DNA from: Bradyrhizobium sp. PSBB068
GTDB taxonomy: Bacteria > Pseudomonadota > Alphaproteobacteria > Rhizobiales > Xanthobacteraceae
Length of the DNA: 64,000 nucleotides
Assembly: GCA_016839165.1 (NCBI GenBank)
Contig: CP069300.1
Coordinates: forward strand, 992,001-1,056,000
Direction of reading: 5' to 3'
Shown in pieces: positions 52,460 to 60,637 of the stretch. The translations under genes were made by a program, and so were the position numbers. Below the pieces are notes generated by a model. The model had not been told where the DNA came from. It was given only the letters and a program-made list of their open reading frames with translations, and searched no databases. Each line of letters opens with the position of its first letter. The first letter of the stretch is position 1.

Positions 52460-54850
52460 GTGGCACAGGCGCAGCACGACCATTCGCACGGAGATCATCA
52501 TCATGGCGCGGCCGCGCATTCCTGCTGCGGCGGCAAGCATGATCACGGCACCACGCCCGCCGAGGCGGCCTTCGCGATCGATCCGGTCTGCGGCATGAAG
52601 GTCAACCCGGCGACTGCCAAGCACCGCTTCAGCTACAAGGGCGAGGAGTATCTGTTCTGCAGCGGCCGCTGCCGCGAGCGCTTCGAGGCAGATCCCGAGA
52701 AGTACCTCAAGCCCCGCGAGGCGGAGCCGCCGGCGCCTGCCGGCACGATCTACACCTGCCCGATGCACCCCGAGGTACGTCAGGTCGGTCCCGGCAGCTG
52801 CCCGATCTGCGGCATGGCGCTGGAGCCCGAGCAGGTCTCGCTCGACGACGGACCCGACCCTGAGCTGATCGATATGACGCGGCGGTTCTGGATCGGCCTC
52901 GCGCTCACGCTGCCGGTGTTCGTGCTCGAGATGGGCAGCCATCTCGGGTTGATGCACCTGGTACCGATGGGCTGGTCGAACTGGATCTCGTTCGTGCTGG
53001 CGACGCCGGTCGTGCTGTGGGCCGGCGCGCCGTTCTTCGTGCGCGGCTGGCAGTCGCTGGTCACCCGCAATCTCAACATGTTCACGCTGATCGCGATCGG
53101 CACCGGCGTCGCCTATCTCTACAGCGTCGTCGCTACGCTGGCGCCGCAGCTCTTCCCGCCCGCGTTCCGCGACATGCATGGCGCGGTCGCGGTGTATTTC
53201 GAGGCGGCGGCCGTGATCACGGTGCTGGTGCTGCTCGGCCAGGTGCTGGAGCTGCGCGCCCGTGCGCAGACCTCGGGCGCGATCCGCGCGCTGCTCGGCC
53301 TTGCGCCGAAGACCGCGCGGCGCGTCACCGATCATGGCGACGAGGACATCGACATCGACGCGATCAAGGTCGGTGACCGCCTGCGCGTGCGCCCCGGCGA
53401 GAAAGTGCCGGTGGATGGTGTCGTCATCGAGGGCAGCGCGGTCATCGACGAATCCATGGTGACGGGTGAATCGATGCCGGTCACCAAGTCGGTAGGCGCG
53501 AACGTGATCGGCGGCACCGTCAACCGGAGTGGCGGCCTCGTGATGCGGGCCGAGAAGGTCGGCCGCGACACCATGCTGTCGCGGATCGTCGACATGGTGG
53601 CGAAGGCGCAGCGCTCGCGCGCGCCGATCCAGCGGCTTGCCGATCGCGTCGCCGGCTGGTTCGTGCCGGCGGTGATCGCCGCTGCCGTGCTCGCCTTCAT
53701 CGCCTGGACGGTGTTCGGTCCCGAGCCGCGCCTGACCTTCGCGCTGGTCGCAGCCGTCACGGTGCTGATCATCGCCTGTCCCTGCGCGCTCGGATTGGCG
53801 ACGCCGATGTCGATCATGGTCGGTGTCGGCCGCGGCGCGCATTCCGGCATCCTGATCCGCGACGCGCAGGCGCTGGAGCGGATGGAGGCGATCGATACGC
53901 TGGTGCTCGACAAGACCGGCACGCTGACCGAAGGCAAGCCGAAGGTGGTGCGCATCATCGCGGCGGAAGGGTTTGACGAGGGCGATCTGCTGCGCCTCGC
54001 CGCCGGTGTCGAGCAGGGCAGCGAGCATCCGCTGGCGCAGGCGATCATCGCGGCAGCCAAGGAGCGCAAGCTCGCATCATCCGCCGTCACCAATTTTACT
54101 TCGCCCTCCGGCAAGGGCACGACCGGTACGGTCGAGGGCAAGCAGGTTGCGCTCGGCAACGCGGTGCTGATGGCCGAACTGAAGATCTCGACGGCAACGC
54201 TGGACCAGACCGCCGAGGCTGCGCGGCGCGATGGCGCGACCGCGATCTATGTCGCGGTCGATGGTCGTGTCGCCGGCGTGATCGCGATCGCCGATCCGAT
54301 CAAGCCGTCGGCGGCCAATGCGTTGCGAGCGCTACGCGCCGACGGCTTGCGCATCGTGATGCTGACCGGCGACAATGAGACCACCGCGCGCGCGGTGGCG
54401 AAGACGCTTCGTATCGACGAGGTCGAGGCCGGCGTGCTGCCGGAGCGCAAGAGCGAGGTCGTGCAGCGGCTGCGCGGCGAGGGCCGCATCGTCGCGATGG
54501 CCGGCGATGGCGTCAACGATGCGCCGGCGCTGGCTGCGGCCGATGTCGGCATCGCGATGGGCGGCGGCACCGACGTCGCCATCGAGAGCGCGGGCATCAC
54601 GCTGCTCACCGGGGACTTGATGGGCCTCGTCCGCGCGCGGCGCTTGTCGGTCGCGACCATGCGCAACATTCGCCAGAACCTGGCGTTCGCGTTCGCCTAC
54701 AATGCCGCCGGCGTGCCGATCGCGGCCGGCGTGCTGTATCCGCTGTTCGGCATCCTGCTGTCGCCGATGGTCGGCGCTGCCGCGATGGCGCTGTCCTCGG
54801 TCAGTGTGATCGGCAACGCGCTGCGGGTGTCGCGGGTGAAGCTGGATTGA
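52460..54850 (+). CDS. copA: Copper-exporting P1B-type ATPase with YHS and metal-binding N-terminus
   Basis: The 796-aa heavy-metal pump has a His-rich start ([11 protein letters not shown] ... CCGGKHDH), a YHS domain at about 37-82 ([10 protein letters not shown] ... [10 protein letters not shown]) and a CPMHPEV...[10 protein letters not shown] metal-binding motif at about 97-125. The ATPase core follows: [20 protein letters not shown] (CPC), [16 protein letters not shown] and [10 protein letters not shown], with about eight TM helices. No classical HMA domain (GMxCxxC) is present. The GTG at 52460 is chosen; no upstream ATG fits. CsoR control indicates copper; silver is also possible. Confidence 0.93.
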   Translation: MAQAQHDHSHGDHHHGAAAHSCCGGKHDHGTTPAEAAFAIDPVCGMKVNPATAKHRFSYKGEEYLFCSGRCRERFEADPEKYLKPREAEPPAPAGTIYTCPMHPEVRQVGPGSCPICGMALEPEQVSLDDGPDPELIDMTRRFWIGLALTLPVFVLEMGSHLGLMHLVPMGWSNWISFVLATPVVLWAGAPFFVRGWQSLVTRNLNMFTLIAIGTGVAYLYSVVATLAPQLFPPAFRDMHGAVAVYFEAAAVITVLVLLGQVLELRARAQTSGAIRALLGLAPKTARRVTDHGDEDIDIDAIKVGDRLRVRPGEKVPVDGVVIEGSAVIDESMVTGESMPVTKSVGANVIGGTVNRSGGLVMRAEKVGRDTMLSRIVDMVAKAQRSRAPIQRLADRVAGWFVPAVIAAAVLAFIAWTVFGPEPRLTFALVAAVTVLIIACPCALGLATPMSIMVGVGRGAHSGILIRDAQALERMEAIDTLVLDKTGTLTEGKPKVVRIIAAEGFDEGDLLRLAAGVEQGSEHPLAQAIIAAAKERKLASSAVTNFTSPSGKGTTGTVEGKQVALGNAVLMAELKISTATLDQTAEAARRDGATAIYVAVDGRVAGVIAIADPIKPSAANALRALRADGLRIVMLTGDNETTARAVAKTLRIDEVEAGVLPERKSEVVQRLRGEGRIVAMAGDGVNDAPALAAADVGIAMGGGTDVAIESAGITLLTGDLMGLVRARRLSVATMRNIRQNLAFAFAYNAAGVPIAAGVLYPLFGILLSPMVGAAAMALSSVSVIGNALRVSRVKLD

Positions 54851-54863
54851 GCTATCACGATCG

Positions 54864-54950
54864 GTAGCCCGGATGGAGCGTAGCGAAATCCGGGGCCGGT
54901 CGCATCACGTGGAGATGGCCCCGGATTGCGCTTCGCTCCATCCGGGCTAC
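54864..54950. repeat. GTAGCCCGGATGGAGCG palindrome
   Basis: An 87-bp inverted repeat: GTAGCCCGGATGGAGCGTAG+CGAAATCCGGGGC at the left and its near-complement ending CTCCATCCGGGCTAC at the right. It lies between the convergent copA and dapA-family genes and may terminate both. It is a known repeat type of this lineage. Confidence 0.75.
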
Positions 54951-54964
54951 GAAGATTGCAAAAG

Positions 54965-55879
54965 TTACGCCGGCAGCAACAGCTGCGCGCGGCGCTCCAT
55001 CTCGGCATCGAGCCAGGTTGCGAGATCCTCGCTCACCTCGACCATCGGCAGCCGTACCTCGGGACTGTCGATCAGCCGCTGCCGCCACAGCCAGTGCTTG
55101 GCCGGCGCGGGGCTGGGTTCCGCGAACAGCAGCCTCGTCAGGCCGACGACGCTCTGCCAGGCGGTCAGCGCGAGGTCGCGCTTGCCCTGCCGCAGCAGCG
55201 TGCGGATCGAGGCGAAGGTGTCGGTCTCCAGATGTGCGGACAGCAGGATCGCGCCGTCGGCGCCGTCGGAGAGCGCATCGAAGGTCTGCGCGTCCTCGCC
55301 GGTCAGCACGCGGAAGCCGGCCGGCCGCCGGTTCAGAAAGTCGATCGACTGCGCGCGGTCGGCGCAGCAATCCTTCATGCCGGCGATGTTCGGATGTTCC
55401 GCGAGCGCCAGCAGCGTCTCATTGGTGAGGTTCACCGCCGTGCGATAGGGAATGTTGTAGAGCACGATCGGCCACGACGCATGATCGGCAAGCGCGTTGA
55501 AGTGCTGCACCAGCCCACGCTGCGAGGGCCTGATGTAATACGGACTCGCGATCAGATAGCCGTTGATCGGCCAGTCGGCGGTATCATCCAGCGCTTCCTT
55601 CATCCTGGCGGTCGAGGCGCCTGACAGCCCGAGGCAGACCGGCAGATGGCGGGAGCTGGCACTGAGCTCGTCGAGCACGACGCTGACCAGCCCCTCCAGC
55701 TCATCGGTGCTCAGCGCCATGCCTTCACCGGAGGTTGCACCGAGAATGAAGCCGTCGACGGGGCCGCCGGCATAGTGCCGCACCAGGCGGCGCAGCGAGG
55801 TGACGTCGAGTTCGCCGTCGCGGAACGGCGTGATCAAAGGAAGCCAGAGGCCCTGCAATTGCTGGTGCAGCTCAGTCAT
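54965..55879 (-). CDS. DapA/N-acetylneuraminate lyase-superfamily aldolase
   Basis: The 304-aa TIM-barrel aldolase has the Schiff-base lysine in AGMKDCCAD (about residue 166), the catalytic tyrosine and arginine in LYNIPYRT (DapA consensus YNVPxRT) and GATSGEGMAL where DapA has GTTGES. The best name is 4-hydroxy-tetrahydrodipicolinate synthase-like. It is not next to smpB or other lysine genes, so it may be a paralogue with another substrate. GAGGAG precedes the ATG at 55879. A terminator lies 41 bases upstream of the start on the same strand, which suggests attenuation control. Confidence 0.83.
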   Translation of the reverse strand: MTELHQQLQGLWLPLITPFRDGELDVTSLRRLVRHYAGGPVDGFILGATSGEGMALSTDELEGLVSVVLDELSASSRHLPVCLGLSGASTARMKEALDDTADWPINGYLIASPYYIRPSQRGLVQHFNALADHASWPIVLYNIPYRTAVNLTNETLLALAEHPNIAGMKDCCADRAQSIDFLNRRPAGFRVLTGEDAQTFDALSDGADGAILLSAHLETDTFASIRTLLRQGKRDLALTAWQSVVGLTRLLFAEPSPAPAKHWLWRQRLIDSPEVRLPMVEVSEDLATWLDAEMERRAQLLLPA

Positions 55880-55919
55880 GTTCCATCTCCTCAGGGGACA
55901 AGCCGGAGACGGGACCAAC

Positions 55920-55947
55920 AAAAAACCCCGTCCTAGCGGCGGGGTTT
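55920..55947 (-). terminator. Intrinsic terminator inside the dapA-family leader (attenuator candidate)
   Basis: On the minus strand AAACCCCG and CGGGGTTT form an 8-bp stem around CCGCTAGGA, followed by more T (T6 at 55925-55920). It lies between a sigma70-like promoter and the dapA-family start codon, so readthrough is needed for expression from that promoter. Confidence 0.8.
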
Positions 55948-55973
55948 CGGGATCGTTGAATGCGAAGGTGATC

Positions 55974-56048
55974 TTATCGCGCGCGATCTCGTGTCCCCGG
56001 AAGGGGAGCTTTTTTCGACGAGAGAGCGGCGCACGAAGTCGTGATCAT
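55974..56048 (-). CDS. Candidate 24-codon leader peptide upstream of the dapA-family gene
   Basis: The frame MITTSCAALSSKKAPLPGTRDRAR ends in TAA at 55974, split here as MITTSCAALSSKK and APLPGTRDRAR. The ATG at 56048 falls about where transcription from the predicted promoter should begin, so it would be leaderless, as reported for some rhizobial leader peptides. Lysines 12 and 13 are both AAA, a rare choice in this GC-rich genome. Immediately after them lies CCCC-TTCC-GGGG, which can pair with itself or with the terminator arm. Coding potential cannot be proven from so short a frame. Confidence 0.4.
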   Translation of the reverse strand: MITTSCAALSSKKAPLPGTRDRAR

Positions 56049-56054
56049 GCGATA

Positions 56055-56083
56055 ATGATGCTGCGCTGCGAGGTTGTTGTCAA
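56055..56083 (-). promoter_or_regulatory. Sigma70-like promoter for the leader transcript
   Basis: On the minus strand a perfect TTGACA (56083-56078) is followed after 17 bp by CATCAT (56060-56055, four of six matches to TATAAT). The predicted start is near 56048, and the transcript would end about 129 nt later at the terminator if not antiterminated. Confidence 0.55.
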
Positions 56084-56121
56084 TGCACGTGCTGACCGTG
56101 ACGTGCGGCACGTTGGCGACG

Positions 56122-56354
56122 AAAAAAAGCCGGGCTCAAGCGAGCCCGGCTTAAGGTATTGGCCACGTGAGGCCGACACAATCACCTTCCAAGAGGGATT
56201 ACTGAACTTCCGCGCCACTGGAGGAGGGGGACATATGCGCGACGCGACCGCTCAGCGTGTCACCACTATGATCCCCATCGACGCCTTGCAGCAACACTCC
56301 AGCTCGCATGTCAGTCATGCGGAGAGTCAGGGGCCTGTTGCCCCAGCGCGGAAG
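56122..56354 (-). ncRNA. Structured RNA candidate downstream of lysR with anti-Shine-Dalgarno tract
   Basis: The minus-strand RNA has a long-range closing helix, 9 bp (56354-56346 with 56215-56207) extended by 3 bp after a bulge. Inside are hairpins GGGGC/GCCCC and CGCAUG/CAUGCG. A C/U tract CCCCCUCCUCC (56230-56220) is complementary to ribosome-binding sites. Beyond the helix comes a AAGGU...GGCC...GGCC...ACCUU hairpin. It ends in a terminator with a 10-bp stem AGCCGGGCTC/GAGCCCGGCT and T7 (56151-56122). It matches no RNA class I recognise (not tmRNA, 6S, SRP or RNase P). It could be a lysR 3'-UTR product or an independent sRNA; no clear promoter is seen. Confidence 0.45.
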
Positions 56355-56385
56355 CCCCATAACCCCGCCCATAAGGCAGGCTTAA

Positions 56386-57306
56386 TCAGGACGGCCAGCG
56401 CTGCGCCTTGCTCACCACGAAGTCGCGGAACACCTGCACCCGGGCCACTGTCTTCAGCTCTTCCGGATAGACGAAGTAGGTGTCGAGCGCGATCGAGTCG
56501 GACTCGCCGAACAGCTGCACGAGATTGTTCTGTTCGACCAGATAATCCGGCAGCGCGGCGATGCCGAGGCCCTGCTGGCAGGCGCGCACCAACCCCAGGA
56601 TGTTGTTGACCTTGAAGTAGGGCTCGCGCGGACCGGAGCCGTTGCGGCCGGCGTCGATCAGCCAGCTGCGGTTCTGCAGATGCGGCGGCACCTGCGAGTC
56701 GCCGAGCATGATGATGCGGTGCGAGTCGAGATCATCCAGCGTGCGCGGCGTGCCGAAGCGCTTGATGTATTCCGGCGAGCAATAGGCATGGAAGCCGATC
56801 GAGAACAGCTTGCGCTGGATCAGGTCCGGCTGGGTCGGCTTGCGGGTGCGGATCGCGACGTCGGCCTCGCGCATCGACAGGTCGAGGTCCTCGTCGGTGA
56901 CGATCAGCGAGATCCGGATGTCCGGATAGAGCGCGGTGAACTCGTCGAGTCGCGGGATCAGCCAGTTGATGCCGAGCGCCGGCGGGGTCGTGATCTTGAG
57001 GTCGCCGCTCGGCCGCTCGCGGCTGTCGGTGAGCTTGGCGCGCGCCGCCTGCAGCTGCATGAACACGTCATGCGCGGTGCGGAACAGGAGGTCGCCCTGT
57101 TCAGTCAGGATCAGGCCGCGGGCATGGCGGTGGAACAGCGAGACCGAGAGTTCCTGCTCCAGCGCGCTGACCTGGCGGGAGACCGCCGATTGCGACAGGC
57201 CAAGCTGCTCGCCGGCATGCGTGAAGCTGCCAGCTTCCGCCGCCGCGTGAAAGACCTTCAGCTTGTCCCAATCCATATCCGTAAATCCGTCGCGAGATCG
57301 TGCCAT
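56386..57306 (-). CDS. LysR-family transcriptional regulator
   Basis: The 306-aa protein has the N-terminal LysR helix-turn-helix (WDKLKVFHAAAEAGSFTHAGEQLGLSQSAVSRQVSALEQEL, about residues 13-52) and a periplasmic-binding-protein-like effector domain (LKITTPPALGINWLIPRL, GIAALPDYLV). The ATG at 57306 follows the trxB stop after two bases, with GGCGGAA as ribosome site, so it is probably translated from the trxB mRNA. Targets and ligand are unknown; linkage to trxB suggests a redox connection only by position. Confidence 0.9.
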   Translation of the reverse strand: MARSRDGFTDMDWDKLKVFHAAAEAGSFTHAGEQLGLSQSAVSRQVSALEQELSVSLFHRHARGLILTEQGDLLFRTAHDVFMQLQAARAKLTDSRERPSGDLKITTPPALGINWLIPRLDEFTALYPDIRISLIVTDEDLDLSMREADVAIRTRKPTQPDLIQRKLFSIGFHAYCSPEYIKRFGTPRTLDDLDSHRIIMLGDSQVPPHLQNRSWLIDAGRNGSGPREPYFKVNNILGLVRACQQGLGIAALPDYLVEQNNLVQLFGESDSIALDTYFVYPEELKTVARVQVFRDFVVSKAQRWPS

Positions 57307-57308
57307 GA

Positions 57309-58274
57309 TTATTCCGCCGCTGCGCGATCGCTCGCGCGGAGAGCCAGGAAGCGTTCGGCTTCGAGCGCGGCCATGCAGCCGAGGCCGGCGGCGGTGACCG
57401 CCTGCCGGAAGGTCTCGTCCGCCACGTCGCCCGCGGCGAACAGGCCGGGCACAGAGGTCGCCGTGGAGTTCGGCGCCACCTCGACATAGCCCGACGGTTT
57501 CAGCTTGATCTGGCCTTTGACGAGTTCGGTCGCCGGCGCATGGCCGATCGCGATGAAGACGCCGTCGGTCTTGAGGTCGGTCAGCGCGCCGGTCTTGACG
57601 TTCTTGAGCCGCACATGGGTGACCTTGTTCGGGTTCTGCGATCCGCAGATCTCGTCGATCGCGGAATCCCACACCACCTTGATCTTGGGATGCTTGAACA
57701 GCCGCTCCTGCAGGATGCGCTCGGCGCGGAAGTGATCGCGGCGATGCACGATGGTGACCTGGGAGGCATGATTGGTGAGGTACAGCGCTTCCTCGACCGC
57801 GGTGTTGCCGCCGCCGACCACCACGACTTCCTTGCCGCGGTAGAAGAAGCCGTCACAGGTCGCGCAGGCCGAGACGCCGCCGCCCTGGAATTTCTCTTCC
57901 GAGGGCAGACCGAGCCAGCGCGCCTGGGCGCCTGTGGCGAGGATGACGGTCTCGGCGAGATAGACGTCGCCGGAATCGCAGGTCAGGCGGAACGGCCGTT
58001 GTCCGAGCTCCAGCTTGGTGACGAGATCGGTGACGATCTTGGTGCCGACATGGGCCGCCTGCTTCTCCATCTGCTCCATCAGCCAGGGGCCCTGGATCAC
58101 GTCGGCGAAGCCCGGATAGTTCTCGACGTCGGTGGTGATGGTGAGCTGCCCGCCCGGCTGGATGCCCTGGATCAGGATCGGTTCGAGCATCGCGCGCGCT
58201 GCGTAGATCGCTGCGGTGTAACCGGCGGGGCCGGACCCGATGATGACGACCTTGGCATGGGGAGGCGCGGGCAT
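57309..58274 (-). CDS. trxB: Thioredoxin-disulfide reductase
   Basis: This 321-aa FAD/NADPH enzyme keeps thioredoxin reduced. It has the FAD motif IIGSGPAGYTAAIYAAR, redox-active CATC in VSACATCDGFF (about residues 136-139), the NADPH motif VVGGGNTAVEEA and the C-terminal FAD motif GLFAAGDVADETFRQAVTAAG. It is the first gene of trxB-lysR. The downstream overlap suggests constitutive co-expression. Confidence 0.95.
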   Translation of the reverse strand: MPAPPHAKVVIIGSGPAGYTAAIYAARAMLEPILIQGIQPGGQLTITTDVENYPGFADVIQGPWLMEQMEKQAAHVGTKIVTDLVTKLELGQRPFRLTCDSGDVYLAETVILATGAQARWLGLPSEEKFQGGGVSACATCDGFFYRGKEVVVVGGGNTAVEEALYLTNHASQVTIVHRRDHFRAERILQERLFKHPKIKVVWDSAIDEICGSQNPNKVTHVRLKNVKTGALTDLKTDGVFIAIGHAPATELVKGQIKLKPSGYVEVAPNSTATSVPGLFAAGDVADETFRQAVTAAGLGCMAALEAERFLALRASDRAAAE

Positions 58275-58557
58275 TTTGAGATCCCTCTCTTTTGGGGATT
58301 TTGATCAAGGACTTGTGCGGGAAGCGCCCCGGAAGCAGGTCACGGCGGCGCCAAAAGTGTCAAATCCAAGTCTAGGATATCTGGGTAGCTATGCAAGAAT
58401 TGCAATCCATGGCAGCGAATTTTCCCCGGAACTGAAGTCACATTCGCGAAATCGTGCGCTGCACGCGCAATAAAATTGCGCAATGCCGGTCGGCTGCGCT
58501 ATGAGAGTTGCCGGCAGACCAGCCAAGACTTTCAAACTTCTAAGGAACTGCAGTCGC

Positions 58558-59037
58558 GTGTCGAAGAACCTTGACGAGATCGACCTCAAAATCCTCGCCG
58601 AGATCCAGGCCGATGGCCGAATCACCAATGTGGAACTCGCCAAACGGGTCGGGATCTCGCCGCCGCCCTGTCTGCGCAGGGTCCGGGCGCTAGAAGAGGA
58701 AGGCTACATCCAGGGATACCGTGGCCTGCTCGATCCGCGCCGCCTCGGCTACGACGTCACGGTGTTCGCCTCGGTGCACCTGTCGAGCCAGGCCGATGCC
58801 GATCTCCGCGCCTTCGAGAATTTCGTGCGCGGCGAACCGCTGGTACGGGAATGCTGGATGCTGTCGGGCGAAGTCGATTTCATCCTCAAATGCGTCGCCC
58901 CCGACATGGCGACGTTCCAGGATTTCGTCACCCACCTGACCGCCGCGCCGCACGTGCGCAACGTCAGGACGTCGCTGGTGCTGCACAATTCGAAATATGA
59001 GGCCGCGGTGCCGCTGGGCGTGAAGGTTGCGGGCTGA
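58558..59037 (+). CDS. Lrp/AsnC-family transcriptional regulator
   Basis: The 159-aa protein has the Lrp helix-turn-helix (LDEIDLKILAEIQADGRITNVELAKRVGISPPPCLRRVRALEEEGYI) and a RAM effector domain (DVTVFASVHLSSQADADLRAFE, VRECWMLSGEVDFILKCVAPDM). I chose the GTG at 58558 because it gives the standard start (V/M)SKNLDEIDLKIL; an ATG at 58501 would add 19 residues. It is divergent from trxB. Confidence 0.9.
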   Translation: MSKNLDEIDLKILAEIQADGRITNVELAKRVGISPPPCLRRVRALEEEGYIQGYRGLLDPRRLGYDVTVFASVHLSSQADADLRAFENFVRGEPLVRECWMLSGEVDFILKCVAPDMATFQDFVTHLTAAPHVRNVRTSLVLHNSKYEAAVPLGVKVAG

Positions 59038-59057
59038 CGCGCTCGATCACATCCACC

Positions 59058-59206
59058 GTCATTGCGAGGAGCGAAGCGACGACTTGTCCGCCATAGCCTT
59101 GGCGAAGGCGGAAGCAATCCATCACGCCGCATGTGCGGACAGATGGATTGCTTCGCGGAGCCTGTCATCGGGCGCGCATTCGGGCGACCCGTTGGCTCGC
59201 AATGAC
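59058..59206. repeat. GTCATTGCGAGGAGCGAAGC palindromic repeat
   Basis: GTCATTGCGAGGAGCGAAGC+GAC ... GGAAGCAATCCATC at the left is mirrored by GATGGATTGCTTCGC ... TGGCTCGCAATGACG at the right. It fills the gap between the convergent lrp and doxX genes and resembles a widespread intergenic repeat of bacteria including this lineage. Confidence 0.75.
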
Positions 59207-59229
59207 GATGCCGGCTAGTTCTTGGTCCG

Positions 59230-59631
59230 TTACCTCTTGCCTATCGCGGCGTCGACGCTGATCGGGCCCGGGCCCGAGGTCGCGAGATATAGGCAGGCAA
59301 AGCAGAATGCGATTGCAAGGCTGCCGTTGTTGAGCAGCGGATAGAAGCCCTTGGGGAAATGGCCCATGAAGTAGGCGAAGGCCATTTCGCCTGCCAGGAC
59401 GAAGGCCACGATCCGCGAAAAGAGGCCGATCATCAGCAATCCGCCCAGGATCAGTTCGAGCGTGCCGGCCGCGCCGATCAATGAGAACAGTTCGACTTTC
59501 TCGAACATCGTCCCGGGTGGGAATTTGAAAAGCTTGGCGACGCCGAACTGAAACAGCAGCAGCCCCGTGATGAAGCGAAACAGGCTGAGCGCCAGCGGCT
59601 GAAGCTTGGATAGTGTCTGGTCCATTGTCAT
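59230..59631 (-). CDS. DoxX-family membrane protein
   Basis: The 133-aa protein has four predicted membrane helices (LALSLFRFITGLLLFQFGVAK; LFSLIGAAGTLELILGGLLMIGLF; RIVAFVLAGEMAFAYFM; LAIAFCFACLYLAT). The FPKGFYPLLNNGSLAIAFCFACLYLA-like region is typical of DoxX relatives, here split as FPKGFYPLLNNG and LAIAFCFACLYLA. Function is not established for this subgroup; roles in redox or membrane stress have been suggested for relatives. Two start methionines (59631, 59625) are possible. Confidence 0.85.
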   Translation of the reverse strand: MTMDQTLSKLQPLALSLFRFITGLLLFQFGVAKLFKFPPGTMFEKVELFSLIGAAGTLELILGGLLMIGLFSRIVAFVLAGEMAFAYFMGHFPKGFYPLLNNGSLAIAFCFACLYLATSGPGPISVDAAIGKR

Positions 59632-59913
59632 TTACCCCCTGTTTGACACGCTGGAACATTGCACGATGCAGAACCACACGGTGTCCGCCACCGGAGTGTG
59701 ATGTCAACACCTTGCACCTGGAATCATTCCTCGCGCGATTGCAGTTGCGAGAGAACACACCAGTGACGCGGGGACGCGCTGCGATGCAATCGTCAGCCGA
59801 GCCGCAGTCCCCCGACATGATTATATTGCATAAACATGTCGTGGCCTCCCTAGTATGGCGCGCCGCGGCCCTCCACTCACATTGCTGTCAGACCGGGGGT
59901 AAAACGCGGGCAC
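59632..59913. other. Gap between doxX and the greA terminator
   Basis: I see no gene or repeat. The left side should hold the doxX promoter (minus strand). The AT-rich patch TGATTATATTGCATAAACATG near 59818-59838 contains a TATA-type -10 candidate, split here from its context, on either strand. Confidence 0.3.
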
Positions 59914-59945
59914 AAAAAAAGCCGCGTGCGATGCGCGGCTTTTTT
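59914..59945 (-). terminator. greA terminator (could work on both strands)
   Basis: AGCCGCG and CGCGGCT form the stem with loop TGCGAT. There are seven A on the left and five T on the right, so T-runs follow on both strands. It lies 21 bases beyond the greA stop. Confidence 0.85.
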
Positions 59946-59966
59946 GCACCAGTCACATCGAGGTAA

Positions 59967-60443
59967 CTAGCGCCACTCGACCTTGGTGATCTCGTAGGCC
60001 TTGGCGCCGCCGGGCGCCATCACTTCGACGGTGGTGCCCTTCTTCTTGCCGATCAGCGCGCGCGCGAGCGGCGAGGTGATCGAGATGCGGCCCTTCTTGG
60101 CATCGGCCTCGACCTCGCCGACGATCTGCCACACCGCCTTCTTCTCGGTGTCCTCGTCGATCAGCGTCACGGTCGCGCCGAACTTGATGGTGTCGCCGGA
60201 CAGTTTCGAAATGTCGATGATGTCGGCGCGCGCCAGCTTGTCCTCGAGCTCCGCGATGCGGCCCTCGTTGTGCGACTGCTCTTCCTTGGCAGCGTGATAC
60301 TCGGCGTTCTCCGAGAGATCGCCGTGCGAGCGCGCTTCCGCAATGTGTTCGATGATGCGCGGACGATCCTCCGACTGGCGCCGCTTCAACTCGTCCGTCA
60401 GCGCGGCGTATCCGCCCGCGGTCATCGGAACCTTATCCATCAT
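59967..60443 (-). CDS. greA: Transcription elongation factor GreA
   Basis: GreA stimulates transcript cleavage by backtracked RNA polymerase. The 158-aa protein has the N-terminal coiled coil with the acidic tip ([20 protein letters not shown], containing the D-x-x-E pair) and the C-terminal FKBP-like domain ([21 protein letters not shown] ... [18 protein letters not shown]). ATG 60443 or 60440 may start it. It is downstream of carB on the same strand, 194 bases away. Confidence 0.96.
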   Translation of the reverse strand: MMDKVPMTAGGYAALTDELKRRQSEDRPRIIEHIAEARSHGDLSENAEYHAAKEEQSHNEGRIAELEDKLARADIIDISKLSGDTIKFGATVTLIDEDTEKKAVWQIVGEVEADAKKGRISITSPLARALIGKKKGTTVEVMAPGGAKAYEITKVEWR

Positions 60444-60637
60444 CTTCGTCCTTCATCCTGCGCGCCCGGCGGCTGTGCAGGAATATCCAGTTCAGCTAAC
60501 GCAGGAATCAGGGCGCAAGCGCGCCCGGAAGCCCAGTGATTTTCGGCCCCGCTAAGGGCCGTGACAACATCCAATCGCGCGGTGAGTTCCAGCCATTCGG
60601 CTAATTGACCGCTTCGGGCATTTGGCCCGGGCAGCGG

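Noticed and set aside
52412..54028. 538-codon minus-strand frame over copA
   Set aside because: Shadow of the P-type ATPase; composition is His/Arg/Asp-rich and it would span the csoR-copA operator.
56235..56609. Plus-strand ORF starting ATG 56235 behind a GGAGGAGGGGG sequence
   Set aside because: Its second half is antisense to lysR and has shadow-like Arg/Pro composition. The purine tract is better read as the complement of a C/U tract in the minus-strand RNA that ends in a T7 terminator. It is not fully excluded.
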